Assembly (NCBI RefSeq): GCF_029143285.1
Contig: NZ_JAPDSH010000002.1
Span: forward strand, 1 to 64,000
From: Vagococcus proximus
GTDB taxonomy: Bacteria; Bacillota; Bacilli; Lactobacillales; Vagococcaceae
DNA length: 64,000 nt
Direction: 5' to 3'
Every line of letters starts with the position of its first letter. Position 1 is the first letter of the stretch. The notes below the pieces were generated by a model. It had not been told where the DNA came from and did not search any database. It saw nothing but the letters and a program-made list of their open reading frames with translations. The translations under genes were made by a program, and so were the position numbers. This document shows, one piece after another, positions 17,079 to 26,321 of the stretch.

Positions 17079-20000
17079 ATGAAGAAATTTATGTGTTTAC
17101 TGTCTGTAGGAATTGTAATGGGTGCACCGTTAAGTTCAGTAGCTGTAACGACTGTGGAAATATCAGAACAACATGCTACTCAAGGAAAAGAAAGTAGCAA
17201 AGAACATAAGACGTTTATGCTATTTACTTTGGACTATTTGATTAATTTAGAAGGAATTAAAGATGAACAAAAGGATTATGCTAATCGTGCTAAAATTATT
17301 TTAGAGAAACTATCACTTGAAGATAAAATAGCCATTGATGATTATTCTTCAAAATTTTCAATTTTGTTGGACGGTTTAACTAAAGAGCATCCGGATTTAG
17401 TGAAGACATTGAATCACTTGTATGAGGAAAAAAATAAAGCTCTCTACTCTGATCTGACAGCTAATACAGAAGGTACTGAGATGGAAGTGAAAGAAACAGA
17501 AGAACGCTCTACTTTATCAAGTACAGAAGAGATTATTGATACCGAAGAGAGTGAAATTTTAAATTCTGAATCTAGTGAATCAGAAGAAGGAATTATAGAA
17601 ACGTTATCTTCTGAAAATTTATCGAGTAGTAGTTATTCATCTTCAGTTGAAGAAAAAATAGAAGATTCAATTGAAATCATTGAAGAAGAACCTGCCGTTA
17701 TCACGGATAATGAAGATGATTTTCTATTGGATGGTGAACTTACAGAAGCTGGTCTTAAGGACTTAGCAACTGAAGGTGTCATTGATCAAGAAAATGATGA
17801 AAAAGAGTACTCACCAGAAGTTTTCAAAAAAACACCTGAAAAGCCAACTGATGAAATTATAAAAACAGCACCTAGAGGTATAGCTTTAGATGATATTTTC
17901 GCAGTAGAAGATAGGCAAGGCGATACCTATATTGAAAAAGTTGAAGATACTGATACGGATATTGTTTTTATAACGGATAAGGAAAAAAATAATGGAAAAG
18001 ACCAAGTTGGTGCAATATGGTCAACAGATAATATGAAGATCGATTTGGAAAACGATTTTGAAGCAGAGATGAGTTTATATCTGGGTGGAAATGGTGCTGA
18101 TGCAGGTGATGGTATGGCTTTTGTCCTACAAAATGATGAAGTTCAAGGGACTAAAGCAATTGGGCACGGTGGTGCAGGTTTAGGAGTATATGGCAACCCT
18201 AATGCAACTTTTGAAGAATTTAAAAAGGGATCTATACAAAATAGTTTTGTAGTTGAATTTGACACACATCATAATGGATCTACATTAGATAAACGTGTAT
18301 CGAGACATAAGATAGAAACTAAAAATATGTTAGGTGCGCTATTATCTACGGGCTATAAAACTTACTATAACCGACAAAGTAAACAACATATAGGAGCGAC
18401 CTATCCAGCATTTGATAGAAAAAATGGTTTAACAACGGAAGATCAAAATTTTTATCCAGATGTTCCTAAAATGAAGTATCCCGCAGGAAGTTCTAAAAAT
18501 AGTGATCCAACTAAAAAGAATAAAAAAGACGGTATACTGGGAGAACGAAATTGGATTGCTAATCGATTTAAGAGTGATAGACGACCGCTTTTTTCTTATA
18601 AGAGTTGGTTCAAAAAATACCCGATTATTAATCATGACGTGATGTTTAGTTCTAAATCGCTATTTGATGGGACGAAGCAGAATCTATCGAATGGTAAATG
18701 GCATGATTTTAAAGTGAAATATCTGACACCTAGAAAACATCCTGATAAAAAGGATGCGGGAATGTTAGAGCTAACTTTTGATGGAAAAGTGGTCAAAACT
18801 GTTCGTCGTTTAGATTTAGAAGCTCTAAACATCGATGGTAATTCTAAGAAAAAAGAAATAAGATGGGGCTTTACAGGAGCTACTGGTAAAAAAGGTTCAA
18901 CACAAGCTGTTGTTTTCAAACAGGTACCAGATTTAATCGAAGTAGAGCATGAGGAAGATATTTTAAATGAATCAGGACAATCTATCTATGAAGATGGCGA
19001 TAAAACAAAGGTTCCAGAAGTTATACCGGGTAGTCAATTAATCTATCAAAATTCGGTTAAGTACGTATCGGGTAAGCAACAATGGTTAAATCCATCAATA
19101 ATGTCTCCGATGACTGATTATTTTTCATATGTAAAAGATTCTTATGAGTTATCGTATGATGATGGGAAAACGTGGGAGAAATTCTCTGATAAGAAACTGA
19201 TTTTGACACCATATCAACTTATAGCAAAACTACCAAAAACGATTACATCAGAAGGTCCAGATAAAGTAATATCTAGGTTTAAAGTAGATATAGAACCGAC
19301 TGATACAGATGTACAAGTATCTTCTAAAACGATGTATTACGGTAATAATGCTAGTTTTGGTGGAGCTAAATTGGCATATAAAATTATGGCGAGTACGATG
19401 AAAGCTGATATGACAATTATCGGAGAGTTAACTGATTTAGATAGTGCTGAAAGTAGTCATAAAGTCAGTGGTGAAATCAATAATATAGAGGAACCGTATC
19501 AAAACCTTCCTTTAGAGATTAGGTTATCTGGTGATGAAGCGGTTGATGGACAAGTTGTAGAAGTAACTGATGGAAAAGATGGAACGAAGTTATTTGAGTT
19601 TATATCTAAGGATAAACGTTTTACAGCATCAAATAGAATTAGAGCAAAGCTAGTTCCGAAGGATGCAGATAAAGATAATATTATTGCAGTAGCTTCTAAG
19701 GAAGTATTAGATAAAACTGCGCCAACAGGTGAAGCCGAAAATTTGATTACAACCTTTGTAAGAACTTCTAAAGAAGTTGAATCAATGGAATTAGATCCTT
19801 ATATGTTTGTAAATAATCTTGAAGATACTAATCCAACTGTTAAGTTAGATGATATTGTTGCGTCTTTTGTAGATGAAAAAGCACTAAAGAAAAATTTACA
19901 AAAAGTATCAGAAGGTGAGCCTTATAAAATTAAGTTGAAACTAGAGGATCCAGCTGGCAATATAAATGAATCTGTTGAAACTGAACTTAAAGTTGTTGAC

Positions 20001-20900
20001 GAAGATGATCGTGTAGATTTACTAGCAGATGATGAAGTAACAGTTAAAAGTGTTGATATTGGGGATACGGACACTATTCAATTAAACCCTGATGAGTCCG
20101 TTATAACACAAGTATTAACAGAAGAAGGACATTGGGATGCTATATTCAGAGAAGAAGACTTAACAGAAACGTCAATCGCTGAATTTATACAACCAGATTA
20201 TACTAAATTAGATTATTTACCAGGATCATATGATGTTAATTTGTCATTAGAGTATACAGAATCACAAGAAGGTGAAGAGGAAGAAGAAGATGGTCTTAGT
20301 CATGGAAATAGATGGGGGATGCATCTGAAATTCTTGAAACCTAAAGAAGCAGACCTTGCTAGGAAGCAAGGCCAAACTGTATATAAAAAAGAAAAAATGA
20401 TTAAAGTTCATGTGAAAGATGGTGAGTTAACTCTTGATATTGAAGGAGACCTATCTTACAAAGGAACCCTTCAGTCTAAGTCTGAACAATTACCACCTCT
20501 GAATGATTTTTCTATTTCAGTTCAAGACGAACGTTATATTCAAAATGGGTGGGACCTAACTGTTAAAAATAGTAAGTTCTTAGAAAATGAGCAGCAAATA
20601 AAAGATGATTTACCATTGAATCTGTTGTTGGTCGATAAGGATGGCAATACACTTTCTAATCTAACAACATCAGAACAAACCATTAAAACAAGTAATGAAA
20701 AACAACTAGTCCTTCCTTTGGGTAAAGGTGAAGGTAATGAGCAGCGATTGGATACAGCTGTGGGAGCTTCTAGTCACTCTTGGGCAACAGAAAGCGATAC
20801 ATTTACTTCCGAGTTAACATGGAATATCAAGCCCGAAAATCAGATGTTAACTACGCTAGTGGAAAAACTTTCTGGAAAGAAAGGGGCTGACAATTCATGA
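17079..20900 (+). CDS. Giant L-type lectin / WxL surface protein, copy A (CscC-like)
   Basis: A secreted protein of 1273 residues. It has a signal peptide (about 1-23), a conserved helical region (about 45-125; FMLFTLDYLINLEG), a Ser/Glu-rich spacer (130-220) and an L-type lectin-like domain (about 255-625). The last carries DGMAFVLQND, VVEFDTHHNG, HDFKVKYL and IRWGFTGATG, typical of bacterial legume-lectin folds. Several beta domains follow, then a C-terminal WxL domain with GWDLTV (about 1156) and TWNIKP (about 1247, Ile replacing Leu). First gene of operon 2. The AAAGGAG site and ATG agree with the paralogue at 26322. It is likely to bind a glycan and attach to peptidoglycan; the sugar is unknown. 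Confidence 0.85.
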   Translation: MKKFMCLLSVGIVMGAPLSSVAVTTVEISEQHATQGKESSKEHKTFMLFTLDYLINLEGIKDEQKDYANRAKIILEKLSLEDKIAIDDYSSKFSILLDGLTKEHPDLVKTLNHLYEEKNKALYSDLTANTEGTEMEVKETEERSTLSSTEEIIDTEESEILNSESSESEEGIIETLSSENLSSSSYSSSVEEKIEDSIEIIEEEPAVITDNEDDFLLDGELTEAGLKDLATEGVIDQENDEKEYSPEVFKKTPEKPTDEIIKTAPRGIALDDIFAVEDRQGDTYIEKVEDTDTDIVFITDKEKNNGKDQVGAIWSTDNMKIDLENDFEAEMSLYLGGNGADAGDGMAFVLQNDEVQGTKAIGHGGAGLGVYGNPNATFEEFKKGSIQNSFVVEFDTHHNGSTLDKRVSRHKIETKNMLGALLSTGYKTYYNRQSKQHIGATYPAFDRKNGLTTEDQNFYPDVPKMKYPAGSSKNSDPTKKNKKDGILGERNWIANRFKSDRRPLFSYKSWFKKYPIINHDVMFSSKSLFDGTKQNLSNGKWHDFKVKYLTPRKHPDKKDAGMLELTFDGKVVKTVRRLDLEALNIDGNSKKKEIRWGFTGATGKKGSTQAVVFKQVPDLIEVEHEEDILNESGQSIYEDGDKTKVPEVIPGSQLIYQNSVKYVSGKQQWLNPSIMSPMTDYFSYVKDSYELSYDDGKTWEKFSDKKLILTPYQLIAKLPKTITSEGPDKVISRFKVDIEPTDTDVQVSSKTMYYGNNASFGGAKLAYKIMASTMKADMTIIGELTDLDSAESSHKVSGEINNIEEPYQNLPLEIRLSGDEAVDGQVVEVTDGKDGTKLFEFISKDKRFTASNRIRAKLVPKDADKDNIIAVASKEVLDKTAPTGEAENLITTFVRTSKEVESMELDPYMFVNNLEDTNPTVKLDDIVASFVDEKALKKNLQKVSEGEPYKIKLKLEDPAGNINESVETELKVVDEDDRVDLLADDEVTVKSVDIGDTDTIQLNPDESVITQVLTEEGHWDAIFREEDLTETSIAEFIQPDYTKLDYLPGSYDVNLSLEYTESQEGEEEEEDGLSHGNRWGMHLKFLKPKEADLARKQGQTVYKKEKMIKVHVKDGELTLDIEGDLSYKGTLQSKSEQLPPLNDFSISVQDERYIQNGWDLTVKNSKFLENEQQIKDDLPLNLLLVDKDGNTLSNLTTSEQTIKTSNEKQLVLPLGKGEGNEQRLDTAVGASSHSWATESDTFTSELTWNIKPENQMLTTLVEKLSGKKGADNS

Positions 20901-21226
20901 CAGTAAAAAGAGCAATTATGAGCTTAGTCATTTCTTGTTGTTTCTTTAGTGCAACTGTTCATGCCGCAACAACGGTTATTTCTACTGTAGACACTAAATC
21001 AGGTGTCAAATTTCATGGAGAAAATCCAAATAAATTGGAGCAAGGCAATGACGATACAGCGCATAAAGGGTCGTCTGAAGGCTCGAGTCAAAAAGGAAAT
21101 CTCCCTCAAACAGGGGAAGTAAAGGCTTCGTTAGGTTATAAAATAAGTGGTAGTTTCATTTTAGCAAGTGGTTTAGTAGGTTACTTTTTTAATAAAAAAA
21201 ACAATAAAAATAAGGATGTGTCATAG
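20897..21226 (+). CDS. Small LPXTG-anchored protein, operon 2 (CscD-like)
   Basis: A 109-residue protein with a signal peptide (1-23), a mature N-terminus with VDTKSGVKFHGENPN, a short polar linker, LPQTG, a transmembrane segment and a basic tail. Its ATG overlaps the stop of the lectin gene (ATGA), so translation is coupled. The VDTKSGVKFHGENP stretch is nearly identical in the operon 3 equivalent. It resembles the mature N-termini of the adjacent WxL proteins (LDTEGHVKFHPGN), which suggests a shared docking strand. Sortase would fix it to the wall. Confidence 0.85.
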   Translation: MTVKRAIMSLVISCCFFSATVHAATTVISTVDTKSGVKFHGENPNKLEQGNDDTAHKGSSEGSSQKGNLPQTGEVKASLGYKISGSFILASGLVGYFFNKKNNKNKDVS

Positions 21227-21227
21227 T

Positions 21228-22025
21228 ATGAAAAAAATTCAATTTTTGGCAGTAGCTACATTAGTATCAACTATTTTAGGTGGAGTCGCAGTTTCAGCGG
21301 CTGAACCTGGTAAAGGACCACAAGATTTAGATACAACAACACATGTAAAATTTGTTCAAGATGATAATGGTGGAGAAGGTGGGGGAACAGTTGAACCGCC
21401 TAAAGGCCCAGAAGGTGGCGGAGAGGTTATTGTTCCTAGTCCAGGAGGAAACCAACCGTCAGAAAAAGCACCATTAATGATTAATTTTGCACCAAATTTT
21501 GAATTTGGAGAAGTTAAAATTCAATCTAAAACAATCGCTGTACCTGCTGAAAATCAAATTACTGATGTAGATGGAAAGGATGTCGCACATTTTGCAGAAG
21601 TATTAGATAACCGTGGGACACATGAAGGTTGGAACTTAACAGTAACAACGACTGATTTTAAAAGTGCTGAAGGAGAAGACGCTACAACATTAGACGATGC
21701 ATCAATAAGCTTAACTAATGTAACAGCTAAAGGTGAATCTGAAGGAAAAGCTAATGTTGAATCAAATCAAACAATTAACTTCCCACAAACGGATGTTACC
21801 GTTATGACAGCTGAAGCAAAAGCTGGTGAGGGGTCATGGGCAGCTAACTTTGGATCGGCTGCAACTTTAATAGAAAAAGAAGATAAAATCGTTAATCCAG
21901 ATGTTAAATTAAACATTTCAGCAAAAGACATGGCTAAAGTATCTGCTGTAGACTATACAGCAACATTAACATGGAACTTAACAGGTAATTCAGTATATGC
22001 AGTAGCAGCAACACCAGCAGTTTAA
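21228..22025 (+). CDS. WxL-domain surface protein 1, operon 2 (CscB-like)
   Basis: A 265-residue secreted protein with a signal peptide (1-24), mature start LDTTTHVKFVQDD, a Gly/Pro/Glu-rich linker (about 50-85) and a WxL domain (about 85-265). Conserved boxes are APNFEFGEV, GWNLTV (first WxL) and a terminal TWNLTG (second WxL). It should bind peptidoglycan non-covalently. I chose the ATG at 21228 because it gives a standard signal peptide like its paralogues; an in-frame ATG at 21216 is possible. Its closest relative is the gene at 30733. Confidence 0.88.
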   Translation: MKKIQFLAVATLVSTILGGVAVSAAEPGKGPQDLDTTTHVKFVQDDNGGEGGGTVEPPKGPEGGGEVIVPSPGGNQPSEKAPLMINFAPNFEFGEVKIQSKTIAVPAENQITDVDGKDVAHFAEVLDNRGTHEGWNLTVTTTDFKSAEGEDATTLDDASISLTNVTAKGESEGKANVESNQTINFPQTDVTVMTAEAKAGEGSWAANFGSAATLIEKEDKIVNPDVKLNISAKDMAKVSAVDYTATLTWNLTGNSVYAVAATPAV

Positions 22026-22052
22026 AAAATTATAAAATAGGAGGAATTAACA

Positions 22053-22814
22053 ATGAAAAAAATTAATTTAGTAACACTAGCAGTTTTAGCATCGACAATG
22101 GTAGGTGGCGTAGTAGCATCAGCAGCGAATAAAGAACCAGATAAATTGGATACAACAGCTAAAGTTGAATTTGAAAAAGTTGAAACAGGAGGAGAAAATA
22201 CAGAGAAACCAACACCACCAGGTGGCGGTGGGGAAATTGAACCAGGACCTGGTGGAGAGACTCCCGAAACAACTTCTGATTTGATGATTACATATGCACC
22301 TAATTTTGATTTTGGTACAGTTAAATTAGATGCTAAGGCAAAAGAAGTGTCAGCAAAAAATATTATTGAAAATGAAGCTGGAAAAGTGACTCATTTTGTA
22401 CAGGTAAAAGATGTACGTGGAACACATACTGGTTGGTCATTGTCAGCGACTGCAACAGCTTTAGAAAATGGCGATAGCGTTTTAGATGGTGGAAGCTCAA
22501 TTCAAATTAGCAGTTTCAATGTAAAAGGTGAAGAAGGAAACATGGCGACTACACCTACAAGTACTTTTAATGAAATTAAATTCGATGGTAATCAGACAGA
22601 TGTTATGTTAGCAGGAGCAGAAGCAGGAGAAGGTGTTTGGTCAGGTATTATGGGTAAGAACAGTACTCAGACAGAAGAGTTGAATAATGATGTTAAATTA
22701 AACTTAACAGGTACGGATGCTGTTAAAGCTTCTCTTGGAGAATACACATCAACAATTACATGGAATTTAGTGGGAGCGCCAGGAGATGTTTTATCAGCAA
22801 CACCTAAAGCATAA
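22053..22814 (+). CDS. WxL-domain surface protein 2, operon 2 (CscB-like)
   Basis: A 253-residue secreted WxL protein with a signal peptide (1-25, SAANKEP), mature start KLDTTAKVEFEKVE, a Gly/Pro linker (PTPPGGGGEIEPGPGG), APNFDFGTV, GWSLSA (first WxL) and TWNLVG (second WxL). Conserved aspartate and glycine residues lie between the motifs (VKDVRGTHTGW). AGGAGG precedes the ATG. The equivalent gene in operon 3 is at 31576. Differences from WxL protein 1 are concentrated between the two motifs, where a ligand- or partner-specific loop would lie. Confidence 0.88.
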   Translation: MKKINLVTLAVLASTMVGGVVASAANKEPDKLDTTAKVEFEKVETGGENTEKPTPPGGGGEIEPGPGGETPETTSDLMITYAPNFDFGTVKLDAKAKEVSAKNIIENEAGKVTHFVQVKDVRGTHTGWSLSATATALENGDSVLDGGSSIQISSFNVKGEEGNMATTPTSTFNEIKFDGNQTDVMLAGAEAGEGVWSGIMGKNSTQTEELNNDVKLNLTGTDAVKASLGEYTSTITWNLVGAPGDVLSATPKA

Positions 22815-22846
22815 ATAATTAACTAACTATAAAAGGGGAAATAGAT

Positions 22847-23644
22847 ATGAAAAAAATTAACTTATTAGTAGTAGCGACAATTTTAGGATCAATGACAGGA
22901 TCATTAGTAGCAGGAGCAGCTAATGTTTCACCGACAAAGTTAGATACAGAAGGTCACGTTAAATTTCACCCAGGTAATGGCGGCGGTGAAGGTGGTGGTG
23001 AAAATGAAAAACCAACACCACCAGGTGGCGGTGGAGAAGGTGAAAATGAAAAACCTGAAGTTATTGTTCCCAATCCAGGAGGAAATACACCTGAAACTTC
23101 AGGACCACTAATGATTAACTTAGCACCTAACTTTGACTTTGGGGATCATGAAATTAAAGTTGGGGCTATGTCATTAGAAAACGAAAGTGTTATAAAATCG
23201 AAAGATGATGCGGTTAACTACACATCATACGTGCAAGTAACAGATGTACGTGGTGGTCAAAAAGGTTGGACGTTGAGTCTTGATACGACAGCTTTAGCAT
23301 CAGGTGATGATAGTTTAGATGCAACATATATTAAAGTGAATGATAAACGTATTGTTTCTAATAATGAAGGCTTAGAAATTTTTGCGCCATCTTCATCAGT
23401 AGATAAAATTGAATTCAATAAAAAAGGTCAAGAGATTATGACTGCTGACGCTCAAAAAGGTGGCGGTACGTGGTCAATGGTATTTGGTAAAGAAGATATT
23501 CAATCAACTCAATCAAATAGTGGTGTAACATTAGAAATTCCTGCAACTGATAGTATTAAAGTTGCAGCTTCTGATTATACATCAACATTAACATGGAATC
23601 TAACAGGCGGTACATCATTTGCAAAAGCAGCAACACCAGCATAG
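22847..23644 (+). CDS. WxL-domain surface protein 3, operon 2 (CscB-like)
   Basis: A 265-residue secreted WxL protein with a signal peptide (1-24), mature start KLDTEGHVKFHPGNGG and the longest Gly/Glu/Pro linker of the three. It continues with APNFDFGDH, GWTLSL (first WxL), GGGTWSMVFG and TWNLTG (second WxL). The HVKFHPGN stretch is the closest match in this operon to the small LPXTG protein's GVKFHGEN. The paralogue at 32406 is very similar after the linker. It is followed by a perfect hairpin before the DUF916 gene. Confidence 0.88.
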   Translation: MKKINLLVVATILGSMTGSLVAGAANVSPTKLDTEGHVKFHPGNGGGEGGGENEKPTPPGGGGEGENEKPEVIVPNPGGNTPETSGPLMINLAPNFDFGDHEIKVGAMSLENESVIKSKDDAVNYTSYVQVTDVRGGQKGWTLSLDTTALASGDDSLDATYIKVNDKRIVSNNEGLEIFAPSSSVDKIEFNKKGQEIMTADAQKGGGTWSMVFGKEDIQSTQSNSGVTLEIPATDSIKVAASDYTSTLTWNLTGGTSFAKAATPA

Positions 23645-23653
23645 TTATACAAC

Positions 23654-23685
23654 GAAAGGCAGAAGGTGAAAACCTTCTGCCTTTC
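23654..23685 (+). other. Perfect GAAA-capped hairpin before the operon 2 DUF916 gene
   Basis: A 14-bp perfect stem (23654-23667 with 23672-23685) is closed by a GAAA tetraloop. It sits 10 nt after the WxL3 stop and about 22 nt before the DUF916 start. The tail TTTCATTATTAA is not a proper T-run, so mRNA stabilisation, processing or partial termination is more likely than full termination. Confidence 0.85.
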
Positions 23686-23707
23686 ATTATTAAGGAGTGA
23701 CATAAAA

Positions 23708-24724
23708 ATGAAAAAAATGATTATATTTTTAACTATTACACTAGGGGCTATGGTATCTATACCTAATAGAAGTATGGCTGAAGGAAATAGTTTATCTGTT
23801 CAAATTGAACCTCATAAAAATGCTATTGATAAAAAAGATACCTCATCTTTTAATTTAAAAGTAATACCGAATGAAAATTATGATTTAAAAATTAAAGTAA
23901 GAAATGGTTCAAAGAGTAAAACATCAGCAGATATTTTTATTAATGATGCCTATACAACACCAGAGGGGGTTGTTGCTTATGGAGAGAATGACGTTGAGTT
24001 GGCAGAAAGTATGATTGATCCTATTTCTAAGTTGGTGACAACAAAAGAGAAATCAATTGATCTGGATCCCGAGGAGACGAAGGAAATTCTTTTTTCTTTG
24101 AAAGCTCCTAAAAAAGAATTTAAAGGGATTAAGTTAGGAGCAATTTATGTTTTAAATGCAGTATCTGATAGTGAAAAGGGAAAAATGTTTAAAAATCGTT
24201 TTTCTTATACAGTTCCCCTAATGCTTACTGAAAGTGAGGAACAAATCAAGCCTAATTTAGAGTTTATATCGTTAAAGAATATACAAGAAAATAAACGAAA
24301 TTACTTACAAATAAAACTAGAAAATACAGAACGGAATATTTTATCACGTGGTATTTTTAAGCTTGAGTTATTTAAAGGGGAGAAGAGAATTGCTTCTCAG
24401 AGTAAGGAAGAGATGAGTATTGCTCCTAATTCATATTTGCCTTATCAAATGCAGTGGGGTGATAACAATGTAGTCTCTGGGACTTATACTGCGAAATTCT
24501 CATTTGATACACCATATGGGATGTGGAAGTGGGATAAAAGTTTTGATATTTCAAAAAAAGAAGCAAAAAATATGAACGATTCAGCTATTCATGTGACAGA
24601 ACAAAAATCATATTTAGGTTACATACTAGGTGGGAGTCTTCTTCTATTTATTATTTTATTTATGATAATTTGGTATCTTTGGATGAAAAGACAAAAAGAT
24701 AATGATAAAAATAAAATCAGCTAA
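23708..24724 (+). CDS. DUF916/DUF3324 WxL-interacting membrane protein, operon 2 (CscA-like)
   Basis: A 338-residue protein with a signal peptide (1-24), DUF916 (about 28-160, with DLKIKVRNGSKSKTSADIFIND and FKGIKLGAIYVLN), DUF3324 (about 170-295, with LENTERNILSRGIFKLE and NSYLPYQMQWGDN) and a C-terminal transmembrane helix (about 305-328) with a Lys-rich tail. It is expected to link the WxL/lectin complex to the membrane. The ATG at 23708 has an AAGGAG site; upstream in-frame codons fall inside the hairpin and are not used. The operon 3 protein is a close paralogue. Confidence 0.9.
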   Translation: MKKMIIFLTITLGAMVSIPNRSMAEGNSLSVQIEPHKNAIDKKDTSSFNLKVIPNENYDLKIKVRNGSKSKTSADIFINDAYTTPEGVVAYGENDVELAESMIDPISKLVTTKEKSIDLDPEETKEILFSLKAPKKEFKGIKLGAIYVLNAVSDSEKGKMFKNRFSYTVPLMLTESEEQIKPNLEFISLKNIQENKRNYLQIKLENTERNILSRGIFKLELFKGEKRIASQSKEEMSIAPNSYLPYQMQWGDNNVVSGTYTAKFSFDTPYGMWKWDKSFDISKKEAKNMNDSAIHVTEQKSYLGYILGGSLLLFIILFMIIWYLWMKRQKDNDKNKIS

Positions 24725-24791
24725 ATCTAGAGTACATACAGTTATTAAAAATGGCATTAAATGAGAAATTTCTGAAAATATAAAAAAACAT

Positions 24792-24821
24792 TTGCAATTC
24801 CATCTTAGTTTGTTTTACAAT
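24792..24821 (+). promoter_or_regulatory. Promoter of the aquaporin gene
   Basis: TTGCAA (24792-24797), an 18-nt spacer and TACAAT (24816-24821), about 30 bp before the aquaporin start. Confidence 0.6.
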
Positions 24822-24851
24822 CGATAAATGAACAAGAAGGGGAGAGATAGT

Positions 24852-25520
24852 ATGGCAAAAAAAATTATTGCTGAAATTATTGGTACATTTGTTTTAGTTT
24901 TATTCGGTACAGGAACTGCAGTTTTAGGTGGAGGCGCTGATGGTGTTGGTATTTTAGGCGTATCAGTTGCTTTTGGTTTATCAATCGTTGCGATGGCATA
25001 TACTATTGGTGTTGTGTCAGGATGTCACATCAATCCAGCTGTGACATTATCAATGATCGTTAACAAGCGTATGGATGTTAAAGAAGGATTAGTTTACATG
25101 GTAAGCCAAGTGGTAGGTGCTATTTTAGGATCTGCAACATTATTCTACTTTTTATCAACATCAAGTCTTGAAACAACTAATATGGGTCAAAATTCATTTG
25201 GAACATTAGGTGGTCTAGGTTCATTCATTGCTGAAGTTATTTTAACATTTGTATTTGTACTAGTTATTGTAACAGTAACCGGTAAACACGGTATTAACAA
25301 AATGGAAGGCTTAGTTATTGGATTTACATTAATCCTAATTCACTTATTAGGTATTCCAATGACAGGGACATCTGTTAATCCAGCTCGTAGTATTGGACCA
25401 GCTTTATTTGCTGGTGGAGAAGCATTATCACAATTATGGGTATTTATTGTAGCACCGATGGTTGGAGCTGCTTTAGCTGCAATAGTTGGTAAATTCGTTT
25501 TATCTTCAGAAGAAGCATAA
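24852..25520 (+). CDS. MIP-family aquaporin
   Basis: A 222-residue channel with six transmembrane segments and the two NPA boxes HINPAVTLS (N61) and TSVNPARS (about 177). Short loops and the NPARSIGPALF sequence point to a water-selective AqpZ-like channel rather than a glycerol facilitator, although no glycerol genes are near to decide it. The ATG at 24852 has a GGGGAGA site; upstream in-frame codons precede that site. It separates the two paralogous WxL operons, has its own promoter and terminator, and so appears unrelated to them. Confidence 0.9.
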   Translation: MAKKIIAEIIGTFVLVLFGTGTAVLGGGADGVGILGVSVAFGLSIVAMAYTIGVVSGCHINPAVTLSMIVNKRMDVKEGLVYMVSQVVGAILGSATLFYFLSTSSLETTNMGQNSFGTLGGLGSFIAEVILTFVFVLVIVTVTGKHGINKMEGLVIGFTLILIHLLGIPMTGTSVNPARSIGPALFAGGEALSQLWVFIVAPMVGAALAAIVGKFVLSSEEA

Positions 25521-25525
25521 TAAAC

Positions 25526-25559
25526 AAAAAAACACCAAGCGAAAGCTTGGTGTTTTTTT
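25526..25559 (+). terminator. Intrinsic terminator after the aquaporin gene
   Basis: The stem CACCAAGC/GCTTGGTG with loop GAAA is flanked by an A-run and a run of eight T. Confidence 0.92.
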
Positions 25560-25567
25560 GTTTTCAT

Positions 25568-26321
25568 TTGCTTTCAGTATAATAATTATACGTAAATAGC
25601 CACTTTTGTTAAAACTAAATTCAATTAGATAATAAATAGATGTGTCTAAAAAATGTCATAGTATAGTGAAGATAGTATTAAAAAAATCAGGAAATTCATC
25701 TGAAAAATGTGAGATTTTTATTCCAGTTTTTTTGAATTTTTTTAAAAAAAACTGGAATAAACGTTGATTTTAAAGGGTTTTTAGTAGGTGGATTATTTCT
25801 AGGTAAAAAAAAAATATAGAGTCGGTTTTTTGGGTTTTAATAGTTTCCGAAAAAATATATCCAAAAAAACAAATAGACGTTTTTTAGGTAAAAGTTCTTT
25901 AAAGGAACGTAAATGAACAAGAGGTGACATTTTTTTTTATAAAAGTGGGTTAAAAATGTTATTTTTTTTGTAAAAAAATAACAAGTTTTAAAAAAAAAAT
26001 ATAAAAAAAAAGTAAAATTTTATAGTATAATTTTCATTTTTGTGAAAAAAAGAAAAAAACGGATAGACCGTCATTTTTAAACGTGCTACAATGATTTACG
26101 GAAAGTTTAATATGTGTTTGGGGACGCAGGATATTCAATAAATACTCACTATTAAGCGGTAAGAATGGTGTGTTTAGACGTCTTATGAGTTTTATATTGT
26201 TATTTAGTTCAAATAACGTTAATTTATTAATCAAAGATAGTCGTTGTTGCGTATTCGTTCATTAAATGGACTTATTATACAATCAAAAATTGTATGGAAA
26301 AAGTTAAGAAAGGAGCAAAAA
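25568..26321. other. A-tract-rich regulatory region of WxL operon 3
   Basis: About 750 bp without a gene, packed with A- or T-runs of six to ten bases between 25680 and 26050. Two inverted repeats stand out: a 13-bp repeat at 25721-25733 and 25745-25757, and an 11-bp repeat at 25958-25968 and 25972-25982. An extended -10 (TGCTACAAT, 26085-26092) implies a leader of about 225 nt. Intrinsic curvature and control by a DNA-bending regulator are plausible. Confidence 0.55.

Noticed and set aside
16908-26092. Shared TGCTACAATGAT before WxL operons 2 and 3 as a dedicated operon-specific element
   Set aside because: The same TGCTACAAT nonamer precedes efp (40198), so it is a general extended -10 rather than a WxL-specific signal.
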